DNA of 64,000 nt from Pseudorhizobium endolithicum (GTDB lineage: Bacteria > Pseudomonadota > Alphaproteobacteria > Rhizobiales > Rhizobiaceae). The stretch covers positions 82,237-146,236 of the forward strand of contig NZ_CABFWF030000018.1 of assembly GCF_902153245.2 (NCBI RefSeq). The letters are read 5' to 3'. Under the pieces are notes generated by a model, which ran no database searches, was not told where the DNA came from, and saw only the letters and a program-made list of their open reading frames with translations. Both the position numbers and the translations under genes were made by a program. Below are positions 11,348 through 20,512 of the stretch, in pieces (within the stretch, counting starts at the first letter, position 1; each line of letters opens with the position of its first letter).

Positions 11348-11380
11348 GGGCGCTGGACCATACGTCCGGCGCCCTTTTTT
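11348..11380 (+). terminator. terminator of doxX
   Basis: GGGCGC (11348-11353) pairs with GCGCCC (11369-11374), with additional GGAC/GTCC pairing inside, followed directly by six T residues. This is a strong intrinsic terminator 26 nt past the doxX stop. Confidence 0.9.
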
Positions 11381-11383
11381 CTT

Positions 11384-11989
11384 TCACCCGGTTGTCCGCT
11401 GCGCCAACCAAACGGTCGCACCGCCGCAGCCCGAATCCTGATCCACCTGCGAGACCAGCCGGAAGCCGTTTTCCTGCAGGAGAGAGGCGTATTCCTCCCC
11501 GGCAAGGCTTGCATGGTAGAGCGGCTCGCCGCCGAACTCGCCCATCGCCACGCCTTCGAAATGGCCGGCGGTGAACATCAGGGCCGCGCCGGGCGCCGCC
11601 AGATAGGCGAAGACCGGAAACATGCTGCGCTGTTGTTCTGGTCTCAGGTGAAAGAAGCTGTGCCAGGCGACGATGCCGTTGAAGGTCCGGCCCGGCGGCA
11701 ACCTGCGCATGTCGCGGACGATCCACCGGTGGCCGGGAAAACGCTGGCGGCAGAGTTCGATCATCGTTTCCGAACTGTCGATCCCGGTCAGGCGCAAACC
11801 CCGGCCGATGAGGTACGCGGCGATCGGCTCGCCCGATCCGCAACCGAGGTCCAGAACCGTGCCGCTGGCGGGAAGAAGAGCCGTAAACCGGTCCAGCCAG
11901 GGTTTCTCGAACAGGTTCTTGCCGCGCAGGCTGTCGAACGCCTGAGCATGGCGCTCATAGAGCCCGACGATGTTCTCGTCTTCAGCCAT
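11384..11989 (-). CDS. class I SAM-dependent methyltransferase
   Basis: A 200-residue methyltransferase with motif [12 protein letters not shown] (residues 45-55), motif II region [14 protein letters not shown], and a downstream VRDMRRLP that would contact the adenine. The substrate is unknown. The start overlaps the hisG stop by 8 nt, so it is probably the last gene of a hisS/hisZ/hisG-linked transcript, although nothing ties it to histidine synthesis. The ATG at 11989 ([15 protein letters not shown]) is chosen because the residues before it are unlike the family and lie inside hisG. Confidence 0.85.
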   Translation of the reverse strand: MAEDENIVGLYERHAQAFDSLRGKNLFEKPWLDRFTALLPASGTVLDLGCGSGEPIAAYLIGRGLRLTGIDSSETMIELCRQRFPGHRWIVRDMRRLPPGRTFNGIVAWHSFFHLRPEQQRSMFPVFAYLAAPGAALMFTAGHFEGVAMGEFGGEPLYHASLAGEEYASLLQENGFRLVSQVDQDSGCGGATVWLAQRTTG

Positions 11990-12692
11990 CCCCGGACGCA
12001 ACCGCGCTCCGCACCGCCTCCACGATCCGGCGGATGCGCGGATCCCCCTCATGTCCCTGCTTCCTCGCCCTCACCAGGCAGGCCTCGCTGCTCAGGATCA
12101 CGCCGTCGTCCAGCACCTTGAGATGGTTTGCCTTCAGGGTCGAGCCGGTGGAGGTGATGTCGACGATGATATCCGCCTGACCTGCCGCAGGCGCGCCTTC
12201 CGTAGCACCCAGGCTCTCGACGATCCGGTAGAGTTGGATGCCGTGCTGGCGCGAAAAGAACTGCTGCGTGAGCCGCCAGTATTTCGTCGCGATCCCCAGG
12301 CGGCGGCCATGGCGGGCGCGGAAATCGGCGGCGACGTCTCCGAGGTCTTCCATCGTCTCCACGTCCAGCCAGATCTCCGGCACGGCGACGACGACATCCG
12401 CCTGGCCGAAACCGAGGCGAGCGCAGAACTCCACCTTCTCGTCGACATCGGCCATGCCCTCGCGGACCAGATCCTCGCCGGTGACGCCGAAATCGACGGA
12501 GCCGCCTGCCAGCTCGCGTGCGATTTCGGAGGCGGAGAGGTAGGCGATCTCGACGCCTTCCAGGCCGTCGACCCGGGCCCGATAGGAGCGATCATTGCCG
12601 ATTGCGGAAATGGCGAGACCGGCGCGCTCGAACACCGCCGCCGTGTCTTCCTTGATGCGGCCCTTGGAGGGCAGTGCGATCGTAATCGTCAT
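11982..12692 (-). CDS. hisG: ATP phosphoribosyltransferase, short form
   Basis: Catalyses the first step of histidine synthesis, joining ATP and PRPP. At 236 residues it is the short form, which lacks the C-terminal ACT-like regulatory domain and needs HisZ for activity and feedback control. The start [14 protein letters not shown] and the PRPP-binding [14 protein letters not shown] are diagnostic. The ATG at 12692 overlaps the hisZ stop by 4 nt, so the two subunits are translationally coupled. Confidence 0.96.
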   Translation of the reverse strand: MTITIALPSKGRIKEDTAAVFERAGLAISAIGNDRSYRARVDGLEGVEIAYLSASEIARELAGGSVDFGVTGEDLVREGMADVDEKVEFCARLGFGQADVVVAVPEIWLDVETMEDLGDVAADFRARHGRRLGIATKYWRLTQQFFSRQHGIQLYRIVESLGATEGAPAAGQADIIVDITSTGSTLKANHLKVLDDGVILSSEACLVRARKQGHEGDPRIRRIVEAVRSAVASGDG

Positions 12693-13810
12693 CGGCTCCC
12701 CCTCGCCGTCTCCATACGGTCGAGCCAAAGCGCGAAGCCCACCGCCGGAATGTGGTCCTTAGCGCCGAGAAGCGTGAGGAGCCTGTCGAAACGGCCGCCG
12801 CCGGCGAGGACCGCCGGCGATTCCGCCTCGGTCACTTCGAAGACAAGGCCCGTGTAATAGTCCAGCGGGCGACCGAACGCCGCGCGATAGGTCATGCCCC
12901 CAAGATCGATCCCGGCACGGGCGAGCGCCGCCAGCCGCTCATCGAACTGTTCGAGGGCCGGCCCGAGCGTCAGGCCCGCCGCATCGGCAAAGCCGGCAAG
13001 CGCCGAGGAGGCCTCCGCGAGCGGCAGCCTCAGGGTCAGGAACTCGCGCAGGAGAAGCAGCGCGCCGCCGTCGAGCTTCGTTTCGGCAAGCGTCAGCTTC
13101 TCCTTCAGTCGCCGCGCGATCTCGAGCGGCGAACGGCTGGCATTGGTGGAATAGCCCGTGTCCTGCATGGTGCGGTCGATCCGGGCCACGAGTTCGTCTT
13201 CCTGGCCGGTGGCGAGAAGGGCCGCAATCTGCGGATCGAGGCCCGCCACGGGCTGCGGGCGTGCCAGCCGCTCCAGAAGAGCGTCGAGATGGACCATGTC
13301 GCCGAAGGCATGGATCAGCCGCTTCTGCCAGCCGAGCGGCAGGCCGAGGGCCTTCACCACCGCCTCGAACACCGCCTGGTCACCCAGCGTCAGCGCCAGC
13401 GGGCGGCCGGGCAGGAGGCGGGAAAGGATGCCCATGGCGTCGCCGATGGCACGGGCATCGGCGCCTGCGATATCGACTTCGCCGAGGTCCTCTATGCCGG
13501 CCTGATAGAATTCGTGTGCACCTTCGCGGCGCTGGCGGAAGACCTCGCCGAGATAGGAATAGCGCTTCGGCGTGCCGGTTGCGGTCTCGATGTGGCGAAG
13601 ACAGACGGGAATGGTGAATTCCGGGCGGAGGCAGAGGCTGGCGCCCGTCTCGCTCTCCGTCAGGAAGATGCGGCGGCGCAGGTCCTCTCCGGCCATGTCG
13701 AGAAAGGGTTCGGCCGGCTGAATGACCGGCGTGTTGACGCGCGTGGTGCGGCGCGCCTCGAACTCCGCGAGCAGGTCGGCAGCGAAGTCGGGCATGTCGG
13801 TCAGGGGCAT
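12689..13810 (-). CDS. hisZ: ATP phosphoribosyltransferase regulatory subunit HisZ
   Basis: A HisRS paralogue of 373 residues that has lost aminoacylation and instead forms a hetero-octamer with short-form HisG. Class II synthetase-like segments are visible ([45 protein letters not shown]). The ATG at 13810 ([14 protein letters not shown]) is preferred over an upstream start inside the repeat-like spacer. Its location between hisS and hisG suggests a conserved hisS-hisZ-hisG block. Confidence 0.94.
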   Translation of the reverse strand: MPLTDMPDFAADLLAEFEARRTTRVNTPVIQPAEPFLDMAGEDLRRRIFLTESETGASLCLRPEFTIPVCLRHIETATGTPKRYSYLGEVFRQRREGAHEFYQAGIEDLGEVDIAGADARAIGDAMGILSRLLPGRPLALTLGDQAVFEAVVKALGLPLGWQKRLIHAFGDMVHLDALLERLARPQPVAGLDPQIAALLATGQEDELVARIDRTMQDTGYSTNASRSPLEIARRLKEKLTLAETKLDGGALLLLREFLTLRLPLAEASSALAGFADAAGLTLGPALEQFDERLAALARAGIDLGGMTYRAAFGRPLDYYTGLVFEVTEAESPAVLAGGGRFDRLLTLLGAKDHIPAVGFALWLDRMETARGSR

Positions 13811-13841
13811 GTTAGGCTTTCTCCCCAACGATGCCCGCTCT

Positions 13842-13956
13842 GTCACTTCGTGACATCTCCCTCTCGAAGGGGGAGATCGGAGGGAGTTCGCGACGCCCGC
13901 CCCAGATCGGTCTCGCCCCTTGGGGGAGAGATGCCCGGCAGGGCAGAGGGGGGTAA
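13842..13956. repeat. rhizobial-type palindromic intergenic repeat
   Basis: The hisZ-hisS gap holds a mosaic of small palindromes: GTCACTTCGTGAC at the left edge, CTCCCTCTCGAAGGGGGAG in the middle, and GGGGGAGAGATGCCCGGCA with GGGCAGAGGGG at the right. This composition is like the dispersed intergenic repeats common in Rhizobiaceae genomes. Only one copy is in the window, so the repeat status is inferred from resemblance. Confidence 0.55.
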
Positions 13957-13971
13957 CGACGCAGCATCACG

Positions 13972-15462
13972 TCAAACATCCTTTGCCCGCCGCCGGTCTT
14001 CCGCCTGGGCTGCCAGGATTTCCCTCACCTTGGCGACGAGATCGGCTTCCGGCACGACCTCCTGCGCGACGCGGGCCTCGCGCCAGGTGGCGTTGTCCTC
14101 GATCTCTCCCGAGAGGCGCTTGCCCTCGATCAGGTCCTTGATCTGCACGACGCCCTCTGCCCGCTCATCACCGCCCTGGATGATGGCAATCGGCGAGCCG
14201 CGGCGGTCGGCATATTTCAGCTGATTGCCGAACTTCTTCCAGTTGCCCTGGTACATTTCGGCGCGGATGCCGGCGGCGCGAAGCTGCTGCGTGAAGCGCT
14301 GGTAGCGGCCCATGCTCTCCACATCGCCATCCATGACGGTCACAAGGACTGGACCGAGCACCTCGTCCTGCCCGAGCTTGCCGAGGTTCTTCAGCGCCGT
14401 CATCAGCCGCGAGACGCCAATGGAGAAGCCCGTGGCGGGCACCGGCTGGCCCATGAAGCGCGAGACGAGGCCATCATAGCGCCCACCGCCGCCGACGGAG
14501 CCGAAGACGACCTTCTCGCCCTTCTCGTTAGTGACATCGAAGGTAAGTTCGGCTTCGAAGACCGGGCCGGTGTAGTATTCGAGGCCGCGGATCACCGACG
14601 GATCGATCTTGATACGGTCCGCGGCGTAGCCCGCCGCCGTCACCAGAGCCTCGATCTGCATCAGTTCGGCCTGACCTTGATCGTAAAGATCGCTGGCGGG
14701 ATGAAAGCTATCGTCGGTCAGATAGGCTACGACCTGAGCAATTTGATTTTCCGAAAGACCCGCGCCCTTGGTGAAGTCGCCAGACTCATCCTTGCGGCCA
14801 GGTCCTAACAAGAGGCGCACCCCGTCGATTCCGAACTTGTCGAGTTTGTCGATAGCCCGCAGAACATTCAGGCGCCGCCCCGCATTGTCGTCACCACCCA
14901 AGCCTATGGCGTCTAGAACACCATCAAAGACCTTTCGGTTGTTCACCCGGATCACATAGTCACCGCGCTGGATGCCGAGCGCTTCCATCGTGTCGGCCAT
15001 CATCATGCACATCTCGGCATCGGCCTGGACGCCCGGCGCGCCGACGGTATCGGCGTCGAACTGCATGAACTGGCGGAAGCGGCCGGGGCCGGGCTTCTCG
15101 TTGCGGAACACATAGCCGGCGCGATAGGTGCGGAACGGCAGCTGGATCTCGTTGAAGTTCTCGGCCACATGGCGGGCGAGCGGCGCCGTCAGGTCGTAGC
15201 GGAGCGACATCCACTGGTCATCGTCGTCCTGCAGCGAGAATACGCCTTCGTTCGGCCGGTCGCTGTCCGGCAGGAACTTGCCGAGCGCATCGGTGTATTC
15301 GAAGAGCGGCGTCTCGACCGGATCGAAGCCGTAGCGCTCGTAGACCTCACGGATCTTCCCGATCATCTCGTTCGTGGCATGGATATCGGCAGCCGAGCGA
15401 TCGACGAAGCCGCGCGGCAGGCGGGCCTTCAGTTTGAGGGGTTTCTTCTGCTTGTCGCTCAT
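13972..15462 (-). CDS. hisS: histidyl-tRNA synthetase
   Basis: Charges tRNA-His; a class II synthetase of 496 residues. Motif 2 is present ([19 protein letters not shown] followed by [13 protein letters not shown]), as are the histidine-binding [11 protein letters not shown] and motif 3 [10 protein letters not shown] with GFSIGVSRL. The C-terminal anticodon-binding domain follows. This is the longer alphaproteobacterial form. It precedes hisZ, its own paralogue, on the same strand. Confidence 0.96.
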   Translation of the reverse strand: MSDKQKKPLKLKARLPRGFVDRSAADIHATNEMIGKIREVYERYGFDPVETPLFEYTDALGKFLPDSDRPNEGVFSLQDDDDQWMSLRYDLTAPLARHVAENFNEIQLPFRTYRAGYVFRNEKPGPGRFRQFMQFDADTVGAPGVQADAEMCMMMADTMEALGIQRGDYVIRVNNRKVFDGVLDAIGLGGDDNAGRRLNVLRAIDKLDKFGIDGVRLLLGPGRKDESGDFTKGAGLSENQIAQVVAYLTDDSFHPASDLYDQGQAELMQIEALVTAAGYAADRIKIDPSVIRGLEYYTGPVFEAELTFDVTNEKGEKVVFGSVGGGGRYDGLVSRFMGQPVPATGFSIGVSRLMTALKNLGKLGQDEVLGPVLVTVMDGDVESMGRYQRFTQQLRAAGIRAEMYQGNWKKFGNQLKYADRRGSPIAIIQGGDERAEGVVQIKDLIEGKRLSGEIEDNATWREARVAQEVVPEADLVAKVREILAAQAEDRRRAKDV

Positions 15463-15600
15463 GATCGTCTTCCAATGCCACCGGAAAAGCCGGATTTTGT
15501 GAGCGGTTTCTTAGAGGATCGGACCCGGAGCGGCAAGGGCGGCCGGCTGGCGAAAGGTAGGGAGCGGTGGTATATCTGCGCCACGAAAAGGGTCACGGCC

Positions 15601-15831
15601 ATGAACAAGCGCGTCACGATCGAAATGCCGGACGAGATGCTCAAGCTCGTCGAGGAATATGCGACGGAGGCCGGCACCGCGCCGGACGCCTATCTGCGCG
15701 ATGTCATCGAGCAGCATCTGGAGGACCTGCACGACATCGCTCTGGCGGAAGAGGCGATGGAAAGCGTCCGCAATGGTGAACCAACCCGCACTCTGGCAGA
15801 AGTGAAGCAGAGACTTGGCCTGGACGATTGA
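15601..15831 (+). CDS. RHH antitoxin of the second TA pair
   Basis: A 76-residue protein starting NKRVTIEMPDEMLKLVEEYA, a ribbon-helix-helix fold with a second helix around APDAYLRDVIEQHLEDL. The C-terminal tail, ending LAEVKQRLGLDD, is typical of antitoxins paired with RelE-like toxins. The chosen ATG lies about 138 bp from hisS, with which it is divergent. It overlaps the toxin start by 17 nt. Such proteins usually repress their own promoter. Confidence 0.8.
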   Translation: MNKRVTIEMPDEMLKLVEEYATEAGTAPDAYLRDVIEQHLEDLHDIALAEEAMESVRNGEPTRTLAEVKQRLGLDD

Positions 15832-16084
15832 ATTTCGCGCAAAGGCGGAAAAGCAGTTGCAGCGCCTTGCGACGAGAGATGCTGCCCGCATCATCTCGTT
15901 TCTGGAAGATCGTCTGGCGGCACACGAGAACCCGAGGGAACTCGGGACCGCGCTCAAAGGCCATGCTCTCGGCGGCTACTGGCGCTACAAGGTCGGGGAT
16001 TACCGCATCATCTGCGACATCCAGGACCAGCGGCTCGTCGTGCTGGTGGTCGAGGTCGGGCACCGACGGGACGTCTACCGGTAA
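15815..16084 (+). CDS. RelE-family mRNA interferase toxin
   Basis: An 89-residue RelE-like toxin beginning at TTG (15815), giving AWTIEFRAKAEKQL, the usual family N-terminus. The central GYWRYKVGDYRIICDI and the C-terminal VVEVGHRRDVYR contain the conserved Arg and Tyr residues of RelE ribosome-dependent nucleases. The TTG start and long overlap with the antitoxin suggest the toxin is translated at a lower rate than its partner. Confidence 0.85.
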   Translation: MAWTIEFRAKAEKQLQRLATRDAARIISFLEDRLAAHENPRELGTALKGHALGGYWRYKVGDYRIICDIQDQRLVVLVVEVGHRRDVYR

Positions 16085-16087
16085 TTC

Positions 16088-16690
16088 ATGATCTCCGAAG
16101 CTCTTCAATATGCCGCGACCTATCCGGCCACCGAGGCCGGGTTCCGCCCCTTCATCCGCTCCTCCGTCAGCCTCTGGTCGCGTGCCAACCGCTGCTCGCG
16201 GGAATGGGCGGAGCATGAAGCGAACTGCCTCGCCTTTGTCGCCGACATGCTCGGGCGGATGAAGCGACGGCGCACGGCCGTGGTGCTGGGCTCCGGCCTC
16301 CTGCGCGACGTGCCGGTCGAGGAAATGGCCAAGGCGTTCGATACGGTCGTCCTCGTCGACCTCGTACATCTCGCAAGCGTCCGCTTCCGGCTCAAGGCGA
16401 AGCGGCTGCGCGATGTCCGGCTGATCAGCCGCGACCTGTCCGGATTCGATGCGGCGCTGGCAGGCCACGAGGTCGAGCCGCTCGCCTTCCTGCGTCAGGT
16501 GCCCTATCTCAACCTCGTCGTTTCGGCGAACCTCCTGTCGCAGGTCGGCGTCGGGGCAGAGCGGCGTCTGAAGCAGGATGGCCCCACGGGAAAGGCGGAC
16601 ATTCTGCCGCAGTTGATCCGCGCTCACCTGAACGGGCTTGCGGCGCTTCCCTGCAGCACGGTTCTGCTGACGGACACCGGCTTCCGGTGA
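16088..16690 (+). CDS. conserved hypothetical, Rossmann-like, apparently frameshifted (part A)
   Basis: A 200-residue reading frame that begins MISEALQYAATYPATEAGF. A Rossmann-like core is suggested by TAVVLGSGLLRDVPVEE, then DTVVLVDLVHLASVRFRL and a later LNLVVSANLLSQVG. It resembles a methyltransferase fold but has no clear SAM signature. The frame ends at a TGA in CTTCCGGTGATGG, and the next frame opens at the ATG sharing that A. The two parts read as one protein if a single G is added (CGGG), giving an uninterrupted Phe-Arg-Val-Met-Asp-Arg join. Either an indel, a sequencing error, or a real split gene. Confidence 0.6.
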   Translation: MISEALQYAATYPATEAGFRPFIRSSVSLWSRANRCSREWAEHEANCLAFVADMLGRMKRRRTAVVLGSGLLRDVPVEEMAKAFDTVVLVDLVHLASVRFRLKAKRLRDVRLISRDLSGFDAALAGHEVEPLAFLRQVPYLNLVVSANLLSQVGVGAERRLKQDGPTGKADILPQLIRAHLNGLAALPCSTVLLTDTGFR

Positions 16691-16854
16691 TGGATCGTGA
16701 GGGCAGGACCCTGGAGGAGGCCGATCTTCTGCACGGCGAGACGGTACCGCTGGCGGACGAAGCATGGGATTGGCCGGTGGTCCCCCTTGGCGAACAGAGC
16801 CGCGATTACCAGATCCTTCACCGGGTGGTCGCGGTCCGTACGCTCAAGGCATGA
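16690..16854 (+). CDS. continuation of the same hypothetical protein (part B)
   Basis: A 54-residue frame starting DREGRTLEEADLLHGE and ending HRVVAVRTLKA. It has no start signal of its own except the TGATG overlap with part A. The LLHGE and EAWDWPVVPLGEQSRDY segments look like the C-terminal part of a larger globular protein rather than a free peptide. Taken together with part A the product would be about 255 residues. Translational reinitiation at TGATG is an alternative. Confidence 0.45.
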   Translation: MDREGRTLEEADLLHGETVPLADEAWDWPVVPLGEQSRDYQILHRVVAVRTLKA

Positions 16855-16890
16855 CGGCGCGCACCTTCAACAGCAAAGGACAAGAAAACC

Positions 16891-17250
16891 ATGGCTGCGA
16901 AATCTCTCCTCCTTGCCTCCGCCCTCGCCCTTTTCCTCGCCGGTCCCGCCGCCGCCCAGGAGGGGCATTCGCATGCCGGCGCGGAGGCGTCGCCCGATGC
17001 CGTCATCAGCGCCTTCGAGGAAGCCGCCGCCAAGATGCATGAGGACATGGCGATCGACTATTCCGGCGATGCAGACGTCGATTTCGTGCGCGGCATGATC
17101 CCGCATCACGAAGCGGCTATCGCCATGGCGAAGATCGAGCTGGAGCACGGCAAGGATCCTGAACTCCGCAAGATAGCGGAAGAGGTGATCGCGGCGCAGG
17201 AGGCGGAAATCGCCCAGATGCGCAAATGGCTCGAAGAGCACGGGAAATAG
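16891..17250 (+). CDS. DUF305 (CopM-like) secreted protein
   Basis: A 119-residue protein with a signal peptide (residues 1-22, ending AAA) and a four-helix DUF305 domain. The hallmark metal-binding pattern is present: [19 protein letters not shown], with the His pair at about 72-73 and Met residues placed on neighbouring helices, plus HSHAG near the mature N-terminus. Some DUF305 proteins bind copper in the periplasm. It lies 36 nt after part B of the split gene and 20 nt before a HAD phosphatase gene, so a loose operon is likely. Confidence 0.9.
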   Translation: MAAKSLLLASALALFLAGPAAAQEGHSHAGAEASPDAVISAFEEAAAKMHEDMAIDYSGDADVDFVRGMIPHHEAAIAMAKIELEHGKDPELRKIAEEVIAAQEAEIAQMRKWLEEHGK

Positions 17251-17270
17251 TGGACAAAGGAGCGCCAGCC

Positions 17271-17975
17271 ATGCGCCCCCTCACCGCCATTGGCTTCGAT
17301 GCCGACGACACGCTCTGGCAGAACGAGCAGTATTACCGGCTGACGGAAGAGCATTTTGCCGGTCTGCTCGGCGACTATGCCGAGGGGGAGCAGATCTCGG
17401 AACGCCTGCTGACGGCCGAGAAGCGCAATCTCGAGCACTACGGCTTCGGCATCAAGGGCTTCACCCTGTCGATGATCGAGACGGCGATCGAGATCACCGA
17501 GGGCAAGGTCCCGGCGAAGACGATCTCCGAGATCCTGAACATCGGCCGCGAGCTCTTGCGCCACCCGGTCGAAACGCTGCCGCACGCTGAGGAGACGCTG
17601 CGGGCGCTGAACGGAGACTATCTCCTGGTGCTGATCACCAAGGGCGACCTCTTCGACCAGGAGCGCAAGCTCGCACAATCGGGACTCGGCGACCTCTTCG
17701 ACGTGATCGAGATCGTCAGCGACAAGAGCGCCACCACCTACCGGCGGATCTTCTCCAAGGTCGCCGATGGGCCCGATCGGGCGATGATGGTGGGCAACTC
17801 GCTGAAGTCTGACATCGTGCCGGCGATTGCCGCCGGCAGCTATGGCGTGTTCGTGCCCCACGCGCTGACATGGGTCGTCGAGCATGTCGAGCCGCCCACC
17901 GATGCGCCGCGCTTCCGGCAGATCGAGCATCTGGGGCAGTTGCGGGACGTACTGACGGATATCACGGGCGAATGA
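17271..17975 (+). CDS. HAD family hydrolase
   Basis: A 234-residue haloacid dehalogenase-like phosphatase. Motif I is IGFDADDTLW (Asp10, Asp12), motif II is VLITKGD, and motif IV is MVGNSLKSDI with the metal-binding Asp. It is preceded by GGAGCGCC before the chosen ATG, which is better placed than an upstream frame start. Its 3' end overlaps the convergent tag gene by 14 nt. The substrate is unknown; the cap type suggests a small phosphorylated metabolite. Confidence 0.88.
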   Translation: MRPLTAIGFDADDTLWQNEQYYRLTEEHFAGLLGDYAEGEQISERLLTAEKRNLEHYGFGIKGFTLSMIETAIEITEGKVPAKTISEILNIGRELLRHPVETLPHAEETLRALNGDYLLVLITKGDLFDQERKLAQSGLGDLFDVIEIVSDKSATTYRRIFSKVADGPDRAMMVGNSLKSDIVPAIAAGSYGVFVPHALTWVVEHVEPPTDAPRFRQIEHLGQLRDVLTDITGE

Positions 17976-18597
17976 AGGCGGCCCGCAGCCGGTCGACCTC
18001 CGGCTGGCAGAAGCAGCCGGCGAGATGGTCGTTCACGAGCCCCATGGCCTGCATGAAGGCATAGACGGTGGTGGGGCCGACGAAGGTCCAGCCACGTTTC
18101 TTCAACTCCTTCGACAGCCGGACAGACGTCGGCGTGGTCGGGTTCGCCCGCAGCGTCGCAATGTCCATCACCGCAGGGCGCTCCCCCGCTGGAGGCTCGA
18201 AGCGCCAGAAAAAGGCCGCGAGCGAACCGAACTCGTCGCGCAGTTCCATCGCCCGGCGGGCGTTGTTGATGGTCGAGACGATCTTGCCGCGATGGCGGAT
18301 GATGCCGGCATCGGCGACCAGCCGCTCCACATCGTTCTGGCCGAAATCGGCAACCTTCTCAAAGTCGAAGCCCGCGAATGCGGCGCGAAAGTTCTCCCGC
18401 TTGCGCAGGATCGTCAGCCAGGACAAGCCGGACTGGAATCCTTCGAGGCATATCTTCTCGAACAGCCGGAAGTCATCGGTCACCGGCCTGCCCCACTCCT
18501 CGTCATGATAGCGGCGGTAGTCCTCCAGACCGCCGTGCCACGCGCAGCGCCCAAGGCCGTCCTCTCCCGTGATGATGCCCGTCCCTTCCATCTTCAT
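17962..18597 (-). CDS. tag: DNA-3-methyladenine glycosylase I
   Basis: Removes 3-methyladenine from alkylated DNA. At 211 residues it fits the Tag family. The zinc ligands are visible: Cys18 and His31 (CAWHGG and YRRYHDEEWG), and near the C-terminus the VNDHLAGC segment supplies His and Cys four residues apart. The DEEWGRPV and GLSWLTIL segments form the base-binding pocket. An ATG at 18597 is chosen; an alternative is two codons downstream. Confidence 0.95.
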   Translation of the reverse strand: MKMEGTGIITGEDGLGRCAWHGGLEDYRRYHDEEWGRPVTDDFRLFEKICLEGFQSGLSWLTILRKRENFRAAFAGFDFEKVADFGQNDVERLVADAGIIRHRGKIVSTINNARRAMELRDEFGSLAAFFWRFEPPAGERPAVMDIATLRANPTTPTSVRLSKELKKRGWTFVGPTTVYAFMQAMGLVNDHLAGCFCQPEVDRLRAAFIRP

Positions 18598-18799
18598 CTC
18601 TCCGTTAATGCCCGAGGGACCGTTTTCAATCTTGGTCAACCATATCCCCACACCAGCAGGTAACCCTGCCGAAGGGTTTATCGCCGAACGGCAATTCGAA
18701 TCGCCACCCGTTTACACTTCCCTCGTTCTCCCTTGGCAGCGTGTTCCGCAACCGGGCGAGAAAGCCCCTTCGGTGCATGTGTAGCGAGTGGATCCGACA

Positions 18800-19543
18800 A
18801 TGAACAAGATGCTTCTGCTGGCCCTCGGCCTTCTTCCTGCCTTCGCGACCTTGGCTCAGGCCAATGACCGCTATCGCGAACGGCCGCCCGTGATCGTCAG
18901 CCCGGACCTGATGGCACCGTGGGTGATGCAACTCGGCGGCAACAATGTGCGGCCCGTCGTCTACCCTGCGCGGCCGGCGAAACCGCAAGGCCTCCTCCAG
19001 TCCCGCTCGCGCAGCGACGCCCATGTCCGCCGCAGCAATGTGCACCAGGCAAGCGTGCGGCCAAACAAGGTCGTGCGGAGCCAGATCGAGCCGCAGTTCC
19101 TGCCGCAGACAGTGGCATTCGAGACGAAGCATGCGCCGGGCACGATCGTCATCGATACGAACAACCGCTTCCTCTACCTCGTGTCTGGTAACGGCCAGGC
19201 CCGCCGCTATGGTGTGGGCGTCGGCAAACCGGGTTTCGAATGGGCCGGCACCCACAGGATCACCCGCAAGGCAGAGTGGCCGCGGTGGACACCGCCGAAG
19301 GAGATGGTAGCGCGCGAAGCCGCCAAGGGACATGTCCTCCCCGCCAGCATGGAGGGCGGCCCGGCCAACCCGCTCGGCGCGCGTGCGATGTATCTTGGCT
19401 CGACCCTCTACCGCATTCATGGGACGAACGCGCCGTGGACGATCGGCAGCGCCGTCTCTTCGGGCTGCATCCGCATGCGCAACGAGGACGTGGTCGATCT
19501 CTACGAGCGGGTGAAGGTGGGGACGAAAGTCATTGTGATGTGA
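18800..19543 (+). CDS. L,D-transpeptidase (YkuD domain), first of a pair
   Basis: A 247-residue periplasmic enzyme that crosslinks peptidoglycan stems or attaches proteins to them. A signal peptide covers residues 1-21. The YkuD catalytic region is at the C-terminus: YRIHGTNAPWTIG then SSGCIRMRNEDV, with His207, Ser221 and nucleophile Cys223. Residues 50-110 are a basic, Pro- and Arg-rich linker. It shares about the same architecture as the next gene, which lies 139 nt downstream, so a tandem duplication is likely. Confidence 0.93.
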   Translation: MNKMLLLALGLLPAFATLAQANDRYRERPPVIVSPDLMAPWVMQLGGNNVRPVVYPARPAKPQGLLQSRSRSDAHVRRSNVHQASVRPNKVVRSQIEPQFLPQTVAFETKHAPGTIVIDTNNRFLYLVSGNGQARRYGVGVGKPGFEWAGTHRITRKAEWPRWTPPKEMVAREAAKGHVLPASMEGGPANPLGARAMYLGSTLYRIHGTNAPWTIGSAVSSGCIRMRNEDVVDLYERVKVGTKVIVM

Positions 19544-19551
19544 GAAAATGT

Positions 19552-19575
19552 GGCCGGTCCGCCACGGGCCGGCCT
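19552..19575 (+). terminator. weak hairpin after the first L,D-transpeptidase
   Basis: GGCCGG (19552-19557) and CCGGCC (19569-19574) form a 6-bp GC stem with an 11-nt loop, followed by TAAAAAT rather than a T run. It may slow or partly terminate transcription between the two paralogues. Confidence 0.3.
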
Positions 19576-19682
19576 AAAAATCGACCGTCGCACCCCGTGA
19601 TTCGTTTTCCGCGATCTTGCCGTTTGTCATGTGCCGGGACATCTTGCTCCGGTTTCACCGCACAGCGGACAAGAGGGGTAAG

Positions 19683-20363
19683 ATGAAATCGCGGAAAATG
19701 CTGGTTGCCGTCAGCTTGATTGCGGCCATGATGGCGGGCGAGGCGCCGGCCCAGACGGCTTCAGGGGCACGTCCGACGACGGCAAGCGACGTTGCGCCTT
19801 CGGTGCGCGACCGCGCCGTACCGGAGAAGTACAAGCGCCGCATGGTGCGATTCTCCACCAATGAGGCGCCCGGGACGATCATCGTCGATACGCACAACAA
19901 GTTCCTCTACTACGTGGAAGGAAGGAACCGCGCGACCCGCTACGGGATCGGCGTCGGCCGCGAAGGCTTCGGCTGGTCGGGCGTGGTGAAGATCGGGCGC
20001 AAGGCAGAGTGGCCCTCGTGGACGCCGCCGGCGGAAATGCGTCGCCGCGAGGCAGCGAGGGGGCATATCCTCCCCGCGGTCCAGAAGGGCGGCCCCGACA
20101 ACCCGCTCGGCGCACGGGCGATGTATCTCTACAAGGGCGGGCGGGACACGATCTTCCGCATCCACGGCACCAACCAGCCGTGGTCCATCGGCCTCAACCT
20201 GTCATCCGGCTGCATCCGCATGATGAACAAGGATGTCGAGCACCTTTACGCACGCGCCCCGGTAGGCACGAAGGTCATCGTCATCGGACCCGGCAACAAG
20301 CATGGGGACGTGGCCTTCAAAGACCGCGGCGTCGACATCCTGCGAACCCTGTTCGGCGGCTGA
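19683..20363 (+). CDS. L,D-transpeptidase (YkuD domain), second of a pair
   Basis: A 226-residue paralogue of the preceding gene. The signal peptide covers about residues 1-23 (cleavage after PAQ). The catalytic stretch is FRIHGTNQPWSIG followed by LSSGCIRMMNKDV, with His161 and nucleophile Cys177. It has the GFGWSGVVKIGRKAEWPSWTPP block also found in its neighbour, and a longer C-terminal tail ending ILRTLFGG. The ATG at 19683 is preceded by GAGGGGTAAG. It is followed by a gene for an outer-membrane barrel whose mature N-terminus would suit attachment by such an enzyme. Confidence 0.93.
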   Translation: MKSRKMLVAVSLIAAMMAGEAPAQTASGARPTTASDVAPSVRDRAVPEKYKRRMVRFSTNEAPGTIIVDTHNKFLYYVEGRNRATRYGIGVGREGFGWSGVVKIGRKAEWPSWTPPAEMRRREAARGHILPAVQKGGPDNPLGARAMYLYKGGRDTIFRIHGTNQPWSIGLNLSSGCIRMMNKDVEHLYARAPVGTKVIVIGPGNKHGDVAFKDRGVDILRTLFGG

Positions 20364-20370
20364 CGCTCCA

Positions 20371-20396
20371 AAGGGGCGGCGAAACCGCCGCCCTTT
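20371..20396 (+). terminator. terminator after the second L,D-transpeptidase
   Basis: AAGGGGCGGCG and CGCCGCCCTT flank a short AAAC loop, making a long GC-rich hairpin 7 nt after the stop codon, with only a short T run. Probable intrinsic terminator or mRNA-stabilising hairpin. Confidence 0.6.
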
Positions 20397-20512
20397 ACCA
20401 TTCATTCACCATGCAAGGATTAAGTTCCTGCGTGGTGGTGCAGAAAAACCACAGACCGCAACGCCTCAGCTCGCTAAGATTGGGTCGAAGCAAGCAACAC
20501 TCCGGGCTCTCC

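Noticed and set aside
12752..14224. 490-codon open frame on the plus strand
   Set aside because: It is antisense to hisZ and hisS, whose products are clear. High GC at third positions keeps the opposite strand open; the translation is Arg/Ala-rich with no domain.
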